Source: Eublepharis macularius (lineage: Eukaryota > Chordata > Lepidosauria > Squamata > Eublepharidae). From it: a DNA stretch of 64,000 nucleotides. The stretch is taken from assembly GCF_028583425.1 (NCBI RefSeq), contig NC_072793.1, positions 171,965,681 to 172,029,680 of the forward strand. The letters are read 5' to 3'. The position numbers were made by a program, and so were the translations under genes. The notes below the pieces were generated by a model. It saw only the letters and a list, made by a program, of their open reading frames with translations. It was not told the origin of the DNA and did no database searches. Position 1 is the stretch's first letter, and each line of letters opens with the position of its first letter. This document shows positions 13,917 through 34,045 of this stretch, in pieces.

Positions 13917-14057
13917 GCCGCACACGTTGAATAATGCACTTTCAATGCACTTTATCAATCGTTTGAGGTGGATTTTTTGTTCTGCGCGCAAAAAAATCTA
14001 TTCCAAATGATCTATAAAGAGGATTGGAAGTGCATTATCCAATGTGTGTGGAATCAC
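13917..14057. mobile_element. Inverted-repeat MITE, copy 2 of a tandem pair
   Basis: Same family and order of parts as the neighbouring copy about 10 bp to the left: CACACGTTGAATAATGCACT at one end and GTGCATTATCCAATGTGTGT at the other. The middle is diverged. Confidence 0.7.
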
Positions 14058-14253
14058 TCATATTACAAATTCCATGATTATTTGGGATTTTCCCCTGTTT
14101 TTTACTCTTATGAATGTGTTTATTAAGAATTTATAATTTTTAAAAGAAGTTGCAATTTATATAAACAATTTACAATTAAATTTTACAGAAGAATTAAGAG
14201 ACTCTGATGGAAGATATATGATTTTGAAAATCAGGCTCCTGGAAGTCAAGATT

Positions 14254-14633
14254 TGTCGCAGTTTGCTTACATTACACTGGCCTCAGTGGTGGCGGGTTCA
14301 AGAGAAGACACGACACACCAAGCTTTAATACAAATGGTGTATTATACAATTTACAGGTGGATGCATTACAGACTTATTATGTTGACTGACAAAGTGCTTC
14401 TCCAGCAACCCGCAGAGCTGGAGCTCTTTACAGTAAAAGACTCTGCATTCTTATATATTAATTACTAGCCTATCACAGCACAGTGCTGACTCACTGTGCC
14501 AGCCCAAGTGTCCTTGACATATACATCACCTGGCTGATATCATGTGATAGCTACCTGTCATCACTCTGTAACTCCTGATGACTTTGATCAATCACTGCTA
14601 GCTGCCTTATCTCTGTGTTTGTTTACCTCAACA
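14254..14633 (-). mobile_element. Solo LTR, Ty1/copia-like (fossil)
   Basis: 380 bp bounded by TG and CA on both strands (TGTTGAGG start on the minus strand), with a TATATAAG box on the minus strand near 14451-14460. It is flanked by the 5-bp target duplication AGATT (14249-14253 and 14634-14638). It is inserted in an older L1. No internal region remains. Confidence 0.75.
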
Positions 14634-15025
14634 AGATTTACACACTAGCAACAATATATGCGCCGAACAATGCAAGAGAAAAAAAATTATGAAAATGTTT
14701 TCCAATCCATTTTCAGTTTTCAAGAAGATAATGATCTTTGGAAAGATGAATGGGGCAATGTATCTAAAAAAAAAGATAGATGAAAAAAAAAACCCTGAAG
14801 AAGGCAAACTTCCCAAAAAAGTGTTTAATTATATGGAAATGTTACAATTGGAGGATGCTTGGAGGGTCAAAAATCTGAATACTGGAGACTATACTTTCTT
14901 TTCTAACACAGACCAAACACATTCAATGATTGATATACACTGGATATAAAAAACCCTGAGTTATTTATATTGTTTATTATATGTTTACTCTTTTCTTTTT
15001 CTTTTGATGTAATTATCATTGTGCT

Positions 15026-16030
15026 TGTCCGGGGTCTGAGTCCCAGCCCCCAAACTTGCCAGGAGGGAGCAGTGGGAGGCAACCAGGAGGCAGTGGCCTT
15101 ACCACCCCAGCCAGCAACCAGGTCCAGAACCTGCCCACTCCAGGGGGAAGAGGCGAAAGGCCCAAGCCTCAGAGGGCTGGGGGGAGCAGGGGGAGACCAG
15201 CCAGTCCCACCCTCCAGGGGGAAGAGAGGGGGCTAAGCAGGACAGAGGCAAAGGGCCAAGGCAGGGGGAACAGGGACCCAGCAACAGCCCAAACAGAGCC
15301 CTTACCTGCCAAGGACGAGAAGCAGCCACTACAGCCCAGAGCCACACCCTGGCTAGAGGACAGCAGCCTGGCTCAGGAGGTGCTAGGAGCCAAGCCCCTC
15401 CAGGTGGAGCTGCCACAGGCATTCTGGGGGAGGAGATGGGTAGCCCCGCCCAGCATCAATGAGCAGGCAGCCCAGAAGCTGGCCAGGACAGCTCCTCGTG
15501 AGCAAGGCCAGGCATGCTCAGCAGCACAGAAGCCGGCTGGGGCAGCACCTCGTGAGCAAGGCCAAAGAGACCTCAGCTGAGGATGGCTCGCATTCAACCT
15601 CACCCTGCCAGCAAGGCAAGGAAGCCAAGAAGGGATTAGTGGTAGGAGGGAAACACCTGAGGGAAGGCACAGCTGGGCCACGTCAGGAGAGGGAAGAAGC
15701 CTAGAAGGAGGGCGGGGAGGGGAAAGGAAACCCTATATAAGGTAGCTAGGAAGCGCTCTGAGGTGGTGGGTGTGAGTAAGAAGTGATGGTGTGGAGTGAG
15801 AGCAGAGTGAAGGCTTGGAGGAGAGTTCTGGGAGAAGGAGATGATGGAGGATGCAGAGGGTAAGCAGGCCAGGTTGAGCAAGCCAGTGAGTGGACTGAGA
15901 GGGAGTCTGGGTGATGTATACCGCTCCTCCTTTCACAGAGCAGGGTCCTGCAGTATCCCTGGTGCCCCTCTGACATCAGGGCTGGCCCAGCTGGGGCCCC
16001 GCCCAGTGGTGGCAGCAACAAGCCCTGACA
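15026..16030 (+). mobile_element. Solo LTR, about 1.0 kb (fossil)
   Basis: Starts TGTCCGGGG and ends CCCTGACA, with short inverted ends TGTC/GACA. The 5-bp target duplication GTGCT flanks it (15021-15025 and 16031-16035). A TATATAA box lies at 15734-15740. GC-rich, unlike the AT-rich L1 around it. The 5-bp duplication fits Ty3/gypsy or some endogenous retrovirus groups; no internal genes remain. Confidence 0.85.
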
Positions 16031-16359
16031 GTGCTATCATTTTTATTTTCTTTTTCTGTTCTGCTTAAATTTATAAAAATAAATTTTATATAAAAAAAGA
16101 ATTTATACACTGCCTTAAAATACCTGTGGCTATGGCCCACACTAATAGAGTAATCCTAAGAAGAGTTACTCTAGTCTAAGCTCATTGAAATCAATGGGCT
16201 TAGACTGGAGTAACTTTTTTTAGGATTGCACTATAAGTAACTTAATCCTTAACTGTTGCTGGCTGCACCCACTTTCAATGTAGCAACAGTCAGATTGCAA
16301 AGCCTCTGTTGGGCATAATTGCAACATAATTGCTTGGCTCCAGTTTACATTTGGAAAAC

Positions 16360-16765
16360 AAAACAATGGCCCATAGACTGGAAACATTCAGTCTACATTA
16401 CAATTCCCCCAAAAGGGGATGTGAAAGAGTGCAGCAACTATTGAACTATTGCATTAATTTCCCATGCAAGCAAAGTGATGCTCAAAATTCTAAGGCAAAG
16501 ACTCTTACCATATATGGAATGAGAAATACCAAATTTCAAGCTGGATTCAGAAAAGGAAAAGACACCAGAGATCACATTGCAAATTTATGATAGCTAATGG
16601 AACATATCATGGAATTTCAGAAGAAACTCAGCCTGTGTTTTATAGATTACAGCAAAGCTTTTGTCTGTGTGGATCATGAAACTTAGGAGACTGTTAAAAG
16701 AAATGTGGGTGCCACAACATCTGATTATTTTGATGTGCAATCCAACCGAAAAGAAAAGCGGGTGT
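16360..16765 (+). repeat. BovB (RTE) LINE fragment
   Basis: Translation gives NSPKRGCERVQQLLNYCIN, NTKFQAGFRKGKDTRDHIAN and KKLSLCFIDYSKAF, the reverse-transcriptase core of BovB-type LINEs. Both ends are truncated and the frame is broken. Confidence 0.8.
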
Positions 16766-16769
16766 TTTA

Positions 16770-17092
16770 AATGCGTCTGATTATGTACAGGAAATAAACA
16801 GGCAGCTAGCTGATACGGCGTCCTATAAACCCATAGACTTTAATCCACTAAGAGATATTAGTCGGGTTATCAAGATAGTTCTGGATGAAGCCTTGGGCTC
16901 CAATGAAATTACACAACAATTACATCAGAGTCTAATAAATACTAATCCATGCATGCCTGTATTCTATTGTTTGCCAAAAATACATAAAGGTATTTCTTCC
17001 CCCCCCAGATAGACCAATCGTGTCAGGCACGAACTCTATCTTGGAACCATTGGCCATTTGTTTGGATCATGTTCTGCAACCATGTGTTACCA
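16770..17092 (+). repeat. Penelope-like element reverse-transcriptase fragment
   Basis: Translation shows NPCMPVFYCLPKIHKG, then RPIVSGTNSILEPLA, the hallmark of Penelope-like reverse transcriptases. It is cut off at the right by the CR1 LINE. Confidence 0.7.
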
Positions 17093-18560
17093 ATTTGATC
17101 TTGCAGAACTCCTGTCCATCATCTTCAAAGCCTCCTGGAGGACTGGGGATGTGCCACGAGATTGGAGAAGAGCGAATGTAATCCCAGTCTTTAAGAAAGG
17201 GAGGAAGGATGACCCGGGAAACTACAGGCCAGTCAGTCTGACTTCTGTTTCTGGGAAGATATTAGAACAGATTTTAAAGGGATCAATCTGTAAGCATCTG
17301 AAGGACCACTCAGTGATCCGGGGAAGTCAGCATGGTTTTGTTCCTAACAGATCCTGCCAAACCAACCTGGTTTCCTTCTTTGATCGAGTGACCAGCTTAC
17401 TGGATCGGGGGAACTCTGTTGACGTGATTTATCTGGATTTCAGTAAAGCTTTTGATAAGGTCCCCCATGACATTCTGATGGGCAAACTGGAGTAGACTAT
17501 AGGACAGTTCGATGGATAGGGAACTGGTTGGAGGACCGCACTCAAAGAGTGGTGGTCAATGGCGTTTCATCAGATTGGAGGGAGGTGTCCAGTGGGGTGC
17601 CACAGGGCTCGGTTTTGGGCCCGGTACTTTTCAATATTTTTATCAATGATCTGGATGAAGGAGTGGAAGGGCTGCTCATTAAATTTGCTGATGATACCAA
17701 ATTGGGAGCGGTAGCAAACACCCAAGAAGATAGAATTAAAATTCAACAATACCTGAATACTCTGGAGAAGTGGGCAGCTGTGAATAGGATGCAATTCAAC
17801 AAAGACAAGTGCACAGTATTCTATCTGGGCCACAAAAATGAGAAGCACAAATACTGGATGGGGGATACACTTCTGGGCAGAAGTATATGTGAAAGGGATC
17901 TTGGGGTAAGAGTGGACTGTAAACTGAATATGAGCAGTCAGTGTGATGCAGTGGCAAAAAAGGCTAATTCAATCCTGGGTTGTATCAAAGGGGCCATAGC
18001 GTCGAAATCACAGGAGGTCATAGCCCCTCTCTATACTGCCTTGGTCAGGCCACACCTGGAGTATTGTGTGCAGTTCTGGAGGCCTCACTTCAAAAAGGAT
18101 GTGGACAAAATCGAGAGGGTGCAGAGGAGAGTGACAAGAATGATCAGGGGTCTGGAGACTGAGCCCTACAAGGAAAGGCTGAGGGCCTTGGGAATGTTTA
18201 GTTTGGAGAAGAGGAGGTTGAGGGGGGACATGATTGCTCTCTTTAAATATTTGAAAGGCTGTCATTTGGAGGAGAGCAAAGAGCTGTTCCAGTTGGCAGC
18301 AGAGGGTAGGACGCGAAGCAATGGGCTAAAACTACATGCACAAAGGCACTGGCTGGATATTAGGGAAAACTTTTTCACGGTCAGAGTAGTTCAAAAGTGG
18401 AACCAGCTGCCTAGGGAGGTGGTGAGCTCCCCTTCACTGGCAGTTTTCAAGAAGAGGCTGGATGAATACTTGTCAGAGGTGCTTTAGGCTGATCCTGCAC
18501 TGGGCAGGGGGTTGGACTAGATGGTCTGTATGGCCCCTTCCAACTCTATGATTCTAGGGA
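17093..18560 (+). repeat. CR1 LINE, 5'-truncated, reverse-transcriptase part and 3' end
   Basis: Encodes most of a CR1 reverse transcriptase: [57 protein letters not shown] and LLIKFADDTKLGAV (the FADD catalytic box), ending LDEYLSEVL. A frame change near 17495 splits the frame into 17058-17495 and 17528-18487. The end GGACTAGATGGTCTGTATGG and TCTATGATTCTA is the typical CR1 3' terminus. It is a dead copy. Confidence 0.92.
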
Positions 18561-18789
18561 GTATAACTGAGTTTTCTTTGGGGTCATGACTAGCACTGTT
18601 CTGAATTGCCTCAAAATGTGCTTGTACTCACTTATAGGATATGTTTGAAATGAGAAAAAGGAGATTGCTACTACTTTGAACTCTGTACATTGCTCAGAAA
18701 TTGAGTGCACAGCAAGTACTTTGTATTCTGCCCTGGTTCAAATTTCAACCACACATTTACCAAATGAAGGCATCTGCTATGCCACAATT

Positions 18790-18965
18790 TAGTAAAGTTC
18801 AGTACTAAGTCACCCTTATGAATAAGGCAGAGTCAAGACTCCTGTAAATGAATGTCCAGGAAAACTTTAAAAATGTTCCCTTACAGGCTTTTCTGTGTTG
18901 CCTTTCTTAGTGTCAAATTTGTGGCCATTAGTTTGTCCTATACACATGGTATGTATATTTGTAGA
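18790..18965 (-). repeat. Penelope-like GIY-YIG fragment
   Basis: Minus-strand translation contains IGQTNGHKFDTKKGNTEKPV then REHF and, in another frame, FPGHS, the end of a Penelope-type GIY-YIG endonuclease domain. Very short and diverged. Confidence 0.5.
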
Positions 18966-19749
18966 TCTTAAAGTGACTATCGTAAAAGTGAATTTCAAAA
19001 ACAGGACACAACAAGAGATCGCTGAGATACCACTATAACCACTGGCCAACTCACACCTTTTCCTAGGTTTGGCCCAACCTATAGGGGGGTCCCTATAGGT
19101 GCCTGGGTGGCCCTAAATTTGTGGAGAGCCCCTCCCTAAATCCCCCATGGCCCAGCCTCCATAGATGGTGGCAATGAAAGCCCCTCCCTGTGATGTCATA
19201 CGGCTCCTCCCTATGATGTCACTGCCCCCCCCAGTTCTTTTAAGGACAGGATATACAATGCCTCTGGCCCAGCCCCAGCCCCCCCCCCTCCCGGGAAATT
19301 GGAAAGTATGCCCCTGGCGCTACTTGTTCCCGAGGAAACACACACAGGTCCAGGCTGGGCTTGCGAATGCAAGGCTCTGGGGAGAGAAGAATCGCCAGCT
19401 AGTTGGGAAGAGAGCGAGCGAGCATGCCACGGCACTGCGTTTTGCAAAGTTGCTGCAAAGAGCCTCGCCCTGCTCTTCTCGTGGTTAAAATGCAAGCCAA
19501 AACAGGGAATGGAGGAAAGGAGCTGTCAGTCATGGAGGCGCAGAAGTGCGGAGTAATCACCCCATCTAGTTTCTGGAATAACTGGAGAATGGTGCATGCA
19601 AAGAGTTAAAAGTGCAAGGGGGTATAATAAAGATTGCTATGGGAGGGGAGACTCCCCAAATCCTTGCTCACCTTTAAATAGCGTGCCAGCAGGTGACGTG
19701 CTTGCCCTGACAGCTGGTGATCAAAGGTAGACTGCCTCTGTACATGGCG
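18966..19749. other. Intergenic stretch, no gene seen
   Basis: Contains C-rich runs and two similar CCTCCCTATGATGTCA-type segments near 19180-19215. Open frames here carry no recognised motif. Confidence 0.4.
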
Positions 19750-19965
19750 CTTCGGTTCTTACCCATTGGGGCTAATAACTGTTATTGGCCCTCCTCTCTT
19801 GCTGTGTTATGCATTTATGTTTTTATTGAATTGTTTAAATAGTTTATATATATTCTGCCGCTTTGAAGTCTTAAAAATTTTAATGTTGAAAAGTTTTGAT
19901 GTCGGGCTCCTTGAGAAGCCTCTTTGGCTGGGAAGGCAGCATATAAATGTTTTAAATAAATGTTG
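19750..19965 (+). repeat. LINE 3' tail
   Basis: TTTTATTGAATTGTTTAAAT, then GGCTGGGAAGGCAGCATATA and AATGTTTTAAATAAATG, the usual 3' end of an L2/CR1-group LINE. No coding part remains. Confidence 0.5.
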
Positions 19966-20032
19966 AGTATATTTATCCTGAGTTTACCTGGTCCTCCCGG
20001 TAGCGTCTCTGGCATTTCATTGAAGAACAGTA

Positions 20033-20165
20033 GATTTTATACCCCACCTTCACTACCTGAAGGAGTCTCAGAATGGCTTACTATCACCTTCCTCTCCCTG
20101 CAACAGGCACCCTGTGAGGTAGTTGGGGCTGAAAGAACTCTCAGATGGGGTCTTAAAAGTGTCCT
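20033..20165 (-). repeat. Sauria-type SINE 3' part
   Basis: In reverse orientation it shows the CCTACCTCACAGGGTGCC region and the GTAAGCCATTCTGAGACTCC then GGGTATAAAATC end of the tRNA SINE. The head is missing. Confidence 0.5.
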
Positions 20166-20769
20166 GAGCTCTTCAAGAAGTCACAAAATTCTTTGAAAGG
20201 TTTTTAAAAGTTGACCCTTCAGTTTAGCACTGATGGATCTCCTTGGCCCCCTTAAAAAATATTTTCCCCATTTTGTTTCCTTCATGAGCATCTCTAGGTA
20301 TAATTCCTGCCGTGCCCTAATCGGGCCTCGTGACCTAAACGGGCTCCAGTTGGCATTTTGTGTATAATTGAAAACAGGCCTTTCTTTTGTGCAATACCCA
20401 ATTTTAATAATAGTTTATACAACTGATTTTTAAGGACCAACTAAAAAAATAACAGAACAGGTCAGCAATTATTTATGAGGAGCCAACCACATTTTTATTC
20501 AGTGACTTTTTTGTTTCCAGGGGTAGCAGCCATTGTTTCTTTCTCCCAGCATGCCTCTTTACAACCCAAGGTCTTTTTTAACAGGTGCACTTGAATCCAA
20601 TTTTAAAGAGTCTCCTCAACTACCCTGTTTAGGCTGGGAAGTATTGCTGACTGGAGCTTCCACTAGGCCCTAAAACAAGAACTTCAACCTGCACCCAGCC
20701 CAACCCCATTTTTTTGCTTTTAACATCAAGGCCAAGAAGCATTCTGTGCAACTAGTGCTCTGCTAGCAT

Positions 20770-20985
20770 TGCCAGTTCTGGCTTGGGAAATACCTGGAAA
20801 TTTGGGGGGAGGTGCAGGGGGGAGAGCAGAGTTTGGGGAGAGGAGGGAACAGAGTGGAAATGAGATGCCATAAACTCTGCCATCTTCCAAAGCAGGAAGT
20901 TCCTTCTAGGGAACTGATCTCTGTAGTCTGGAGGTCAATTGTAATTCTGGGAGATCTCCAGGTCCCATCTCAAGGTTGTATTTGT
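20770..20985 (+). mobile_element. Squamate MITE (GTTGCCAACT family), copy 1
   Basis: Opens with ATTGCCAGTTCTGGCTTGGG, then CCTGGAAATTTGGGGGGAGG, GAACTGATCTCTGTAGTCTG and CTGGGAGATCTCCAGGTCCC. Other copies in the window lie near 23690, 33640, 34690, 41795 and 52793. The full family ends in GGTTGGCAACCCT-type inverted repeats. Confidence 0.65.
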
Positions 20986-21039
20986 ATTGTATTGTGGTAT
21001 GTTTGTATTCTGGTGGATCTGAATACTCTTTGTATTCTG

Positions 21040-21925
21040 GCTACTCTAGAAAGAAATCAGAAGAGTGATTAAACCAAGGATAAACCAAACAACTAAGGAA
21101 AAACAGTCTCTCACAGGAAAAGTGTTTTTGCCATATATCAAAGGAATCACTGGTCAAATGGAAAAACGTATGAAAAAGCACAACCTACAAACAGTATTCA
21201 GACCCACCAGAAAAATACAACAGATGCTATGATCAGCAAAAGACAGTAGAGACCCCCTCACCTCTACAGGAATATACTGCATACCCTGCAGCTGTGGACA
21301 AGTTTACATTGGAACCACACAGCATAGCATCCAGACAAGAATAAAAGAACAAGAAAGACATTGCAGACTTGGCCAGCCTGAAAAATCAGCAGTGGCTGAA
21401 CATAGCTTAACTCAAACAGGACACAGTATCTTATTCCAGGACACTAAAATACTGTACAACACATCCAACTACTTTATCAGATTGCACAGGGAAGCCATTG
21501 AAATTCATACGCATAAGCACAATTTCAATAGGAAAGAAGAGAGTTTAAAAATGAATAGGGCATGGTTTCCAGTCCTGAAAAACACCAGGCTAACAAAACA
21601 CTCTACGTCTTACAATAACCCTGCAGATAAGATTAGCATATCAACCACCAATCCATATGCAAAAGAACCTCCTCAGGATACAGTGAAGCTTCCCCCCATC
21701 AGCATTCTACACCCAGGGAAATTCTTACAGGATGACTCAGCCCAAACCCACCTTTCTGAGTAGATCTAAATTACCTGCTAACATTTTCTCCACACATTGA
21801 CACTGAAAGATCACTGTCTTTCGGTGCTATACCTCTGAAGATGCCAGTCACAGCTGCTGGTGAAACATCAGGAACTACAAGGCCAAGACCACAGCCATAC
21901 AGGCCAGAAAATCTACAACAACTAA
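21040..21925 (+). repeat. Penelope-like element, GIY-YIG part and 3' end
   Basis: Translation gives GIYCIPCSCGQVYIGTTQHS, then SAVAEHSLTQTGHSILFQD and LHREAIEIHTHKHNFNR, a GIY-YIG endonuclease domain as in Penelope-like elements. The 3' end reads GATGCCAGTCACAGCTGCTG then GAAACATCAGGAACTACAAG. The reverse transcriptase is missing or unrecognisable. It lies where the ghost gene's first coding exon would be. Confidence 0.75.
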
Positions 21926-21999
21926 CTTCCTCCCACCACTAAGGTGCCTGGTTCGGGTCCTGCGGCGGGGACATCATGGCTCTGCACAAAGGGATGAAG

Positions 22000-22205
22000 G
22001 GACTGGGGAGGGGGCTTGCTCTTTCCATCCCTTCTCTGATCTCTGTGCTTCAGGCCTTGCTTTGCAGCCCCCTCCCATATCTCTCCCCCACCACAAGCCC
22101 CTTTGAGCTCACCATAGCCATTCCAGCCATTCAAGCAGCAGCCCTGGAAACAAAAACGTGGCTTCTGCAGGGGAGAGGGAAGGAGGAGGAGAAATGTTGT
22201 CTTCT
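22000..22205 (-). promoter_or_regulatory. Orphan copy of the 5' exon/promoter module
   Basis: Minus strand contains CAGGGCTGCTGCTTGAATGG, then the donor CTATG|GTGAGC (exon end 22113) followed by TCAAAGGGGCTTGTGG. This is the same module as at genes B, C and D, here without a downstream KRAB gene of its own. Confidence 0.6.
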
Positions 22206-22760
22206 GTTGCCTGACCAGGTTGAACCAAAAATAACAAGTTGAAATTAAATGCTTCTGTTGATACAGCCCCAAACTGCATTTGCCACATCACATTGCTGAC
22301 TCGCGTTCAGTGTATGGTCTACTAAGTCCCCTAGATCCTTTTTGCACATACTACTGTCAAGCCTCGTCCATCCTATAATTATGCTTTTGATTTTTCCTTC
22401 CTAAATGCAGAACTTTGCATTTATCTCAGTTGAAATTCCTTTTATTTGTTTTAGCCCAGTTTTCCAGCCTGTCAGATTCATCCTGTATCTTACTCTCTCT
22501 TTGACCGTATTTGCTACCCCTCCCAATTTAGCATCACCTGCAAATTTAATAAGCATTCTATTCCTTCATCCAAATCATTTATAAAAATGTTGAACAGAAC
22601 AGGTCCCAGGACCGATCCCTGAGGCACTCCAGTTGTCACTCTTCTCCAAGAGAATGAGGAGCCATTAACAAGCACTCTTTGGGTGCAATCTGTCAACCAG
22701 TTACAGATCCACCTAATAGTAATAGGGTCCAAACCACATTTTACCAACTTGTCAAGTGTT
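22206..22760 (-). repeat. CR1 LINE fragment with internal deletions
   Basis: Minus-strand translation shows [40 protein letters not shown] and DLDEGIECL, the CR1 reverse-transcriptase core, then a region with CAAAGTTCTGCATTTAGGAA. Diverged and broken. Confidence 0.8.
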
Positions 22761-22944
22761 AGAAGTAATTAAATGCTTTAAAAAACAGATCAAGGTTTTT
22801 TTTACACTGTTCATTTTGAATGCTAAGTCAATAAAAGTTCATTCTGGAATTCTCATTTTTCTCTGTGCTGAATGGGTGGGGAAGGATAGCAAAGCCCTGG
22901 TAAGCCCAGGGCACCAAAAATGTGTCAGCCAGGAGGGGAAGCGA

Positions 22945-23105
22945 AGGGGAGCCATGGCTCAGGGGTCAAGCACATGCATTGCACACAGAAGACCACAGAT
23001 CCCTGAGGAGTCAGAAGAAGTTAAGGCAGACAAGGTGGAGTCTGAGGGACCTGTGGCCGGATGTCTGCAAATCCAGGTCCTGTTTTGCCCCACGAGGCCA
23101 CATTG
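22945..23105 (+). repeat. tRNA-derived SINE, Ala-tRNA-like head, diverged
   Basis: GAGCCATGGCTCAGGGGTCA and AGCACATGCATTGCACACAG keep the A-box side of a tRNA head; the B-box side is degraded. Same family as the copy at 29103. Confidence 0.45.
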
Positions 23106-23689
23106 AAATAGCGACGAAATCAGAGCCCATAATTTAACTGAAACCACGCCATTTATTGAAGCACAACACTTGATTCTCCTTGGAATACAGTTAATATAAG
23201 ATCCACAACAGCTCCGATTGAAATGAGAACATAAAGGCAGAGCCACTTACGATTAATTAATAAAGCCCAATAGCAAAAAGGTATCAAAAACAGTTCTCCT
23301 TTTAGCATTCCAGCCCTTCAGTCCCCTTTCTGACCCATTTAGTTAAAAGCCAGACCCTTTGGACAGGCCCACGGATCCACTCCAGCAGCACCAGGGAAGA
23401 CAGAGAACAGAAAAGAGACCCCCAACTATACTACTATGTTGCTGTAAGTAACATAGTCCTAGTAGGTAATCTCTGCATCGTTGAAGGTGTCGTGATTACC
23501 TGCAGATGCTTTGCTTTACCATTGTTTTAGTTCTGTACCAGATTTCAGCTTGTTTGCAAGTTTTATACCTTTCAAAACATACGACATTGTTTATTGGATG
23601 TTCCAGCTGTAGATCATGTTGACTTACACTAATCCACCTTGAATATCAGTGAGACAGCTGGACTATAAATAATGTTATCAAACAATCAA

Positions 23690-23905
23690 ACCTTCAAGTT
23701 GGGCCTGGAGATCTCCTAGAATTACAACTGATCTCCAAACTACAGGAATCAGTTCCTTTGGAGAAAATCACTGCTTTGGAGGGTGAAAGCTATGGCATTA
23801 TACCCTGCTGAGGTTCCTCCCATTCAGTAAAGCTCTCCATCTCCAGGTTCCACCCCCGCAAATCTCCAAGAATTTCCCAGCCCAGAGTTGGCAACTCACC
23901 TCATA
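23690..23905 (-). mobile_element. Squamate MITE (GTTGCCAACT family)
   Basis: Reverse-orientation copy: GGCCTGGAGATCTCCTAGAA, TACAACTGATCTCCAAACTA and an end CCCAGAGTTGGCAACTCACC. Confidence 0.65.
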
Positions 23906-24241
23906 CAACACCCCTTAAACCTCTATCTGGGTCAGAAGAAGAAGCCCACTCCCCAAGGGTGGAGACAGAAACATGGAGACAATTTACACAAACTTCTGTT
24001 TTCCCTTCCACACCATTTCAGTCCAGAGGAAAAGATGGCCTCTGCTCTCCTAACATGTCCAGCGTTCCCATGAAGAAGAAGTGCTCAGGTTAGGGCCTTA
24101 GTGTCATGAAGACACTGCCACAACGTTGCTGCTTTCTGTGTCCATGTTCTCAGTCAGGATTCCTGACACAGTCCTCAGCTACTTTGGGAAGTTTACACAG
24201 AGGAAAACTTTGCTGAGGACAGATGCAAGTGTAATAGACTG

Positions 24242-24476
24242 AGAGCGGAACTACAAGTGACAAAAGGCACAGATTGGACACATGTCAGCTTCCCCCAAGT
24301 TTTGATGGGAAATGTAAGCAGCTTGGCGGAATGTTGGACGAGTGACAGTTGAAAAGTCCATTGGACAGCAGTCAGAGAGCCAAGCTGCAAGACTAGGATG
24401 CCTACATTCCCATCAAAACTTGAGGGAAGCTGACAAGTGTCCAACCTGTGCCTTTTGTCACTTGTAGTTCCGCTCT
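24242..24476. mobile_element. Palindromic 235-bp DNA element, copy 1
   Basis: Long terminal inverted repeats of roughly 70 bp start AGAGCGGAACTACAAGTGAC and end GTCACTTGTAGTTCCGCTCT. A short unpaired middle (GCGGAATGTTGGACGAGTGA) lies between. The 5-bp sequence GACTG occurs on both sides and may be a target duplication. A second copy lies at 38103-38338 in the other orientation. Confidence 0.75.
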
Positions 24477-24658
24477 GACTGAGGCCTGACATGAATTAAT
24501 GTCTGGTAGGCTCCCATTCTCTTGCCTGCCTACAAACTGAACAAAATTTAATTATAAGTTTATATAAAAGTCATTACATTTTTTTCTTCCCTGTGTGAAT
24601 TCTTTATGGGAAGTAATGTTTCCTCTTTACTGATTTTTTTTCAATACTCCAGGTATTT

Positions 24659-34045
<9,387 letters not shown>

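Larger units (their letters stand above)
14186..16080 (+). repeat. L1 LINE endonuclease-region fragment, interrupted by two solo LTRs
   Basis: Translation shows L1 ORF2 endonuclease pieces: VKIYTLATIYAPNNAREK across the first LTR and LEDAWRVKNLNTGDYTFFSN before the second. The L1 sequence reads continuously once each LTR and one copy of its target duplication is set aside. The far end is AT-rich 3' sequence with an A-rich tail near 16060-16090. Confidence 0.7.
20213..22205 (-). pseudogene. Eroded 5' end of a KRAB-zinc-finger gene (ghost paralogue of gene C)
   Basis: 20213-20985 matches intron sequence of gene C at about 32.29-33.81 kb in order (AGTTTAGCACTGA, TTGGCATTTTGTGTAT against TTGGCATTGTTGTGTAT, CCCAGCATGCC, AACATCAAGGCCAAG, then the same MITE). 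A copy of the shared 5' untranslated module follows at 22.0-22.2 kb, in the same order and orientation. The first coding exon expected between them is absent and a Penelope-like element occupies that place. No KRAB exon is seen to the left. The module could still act as a promoter, for example for gene A, but there is no direct evidence. Confidence 0.65.

Noticed and set aside
17058-18487. Open frames of 145 and 319 codons as possible host genes
   Set aside because: They are a CR1 reverse transcriptase with the FADD box and CR1 3' end.
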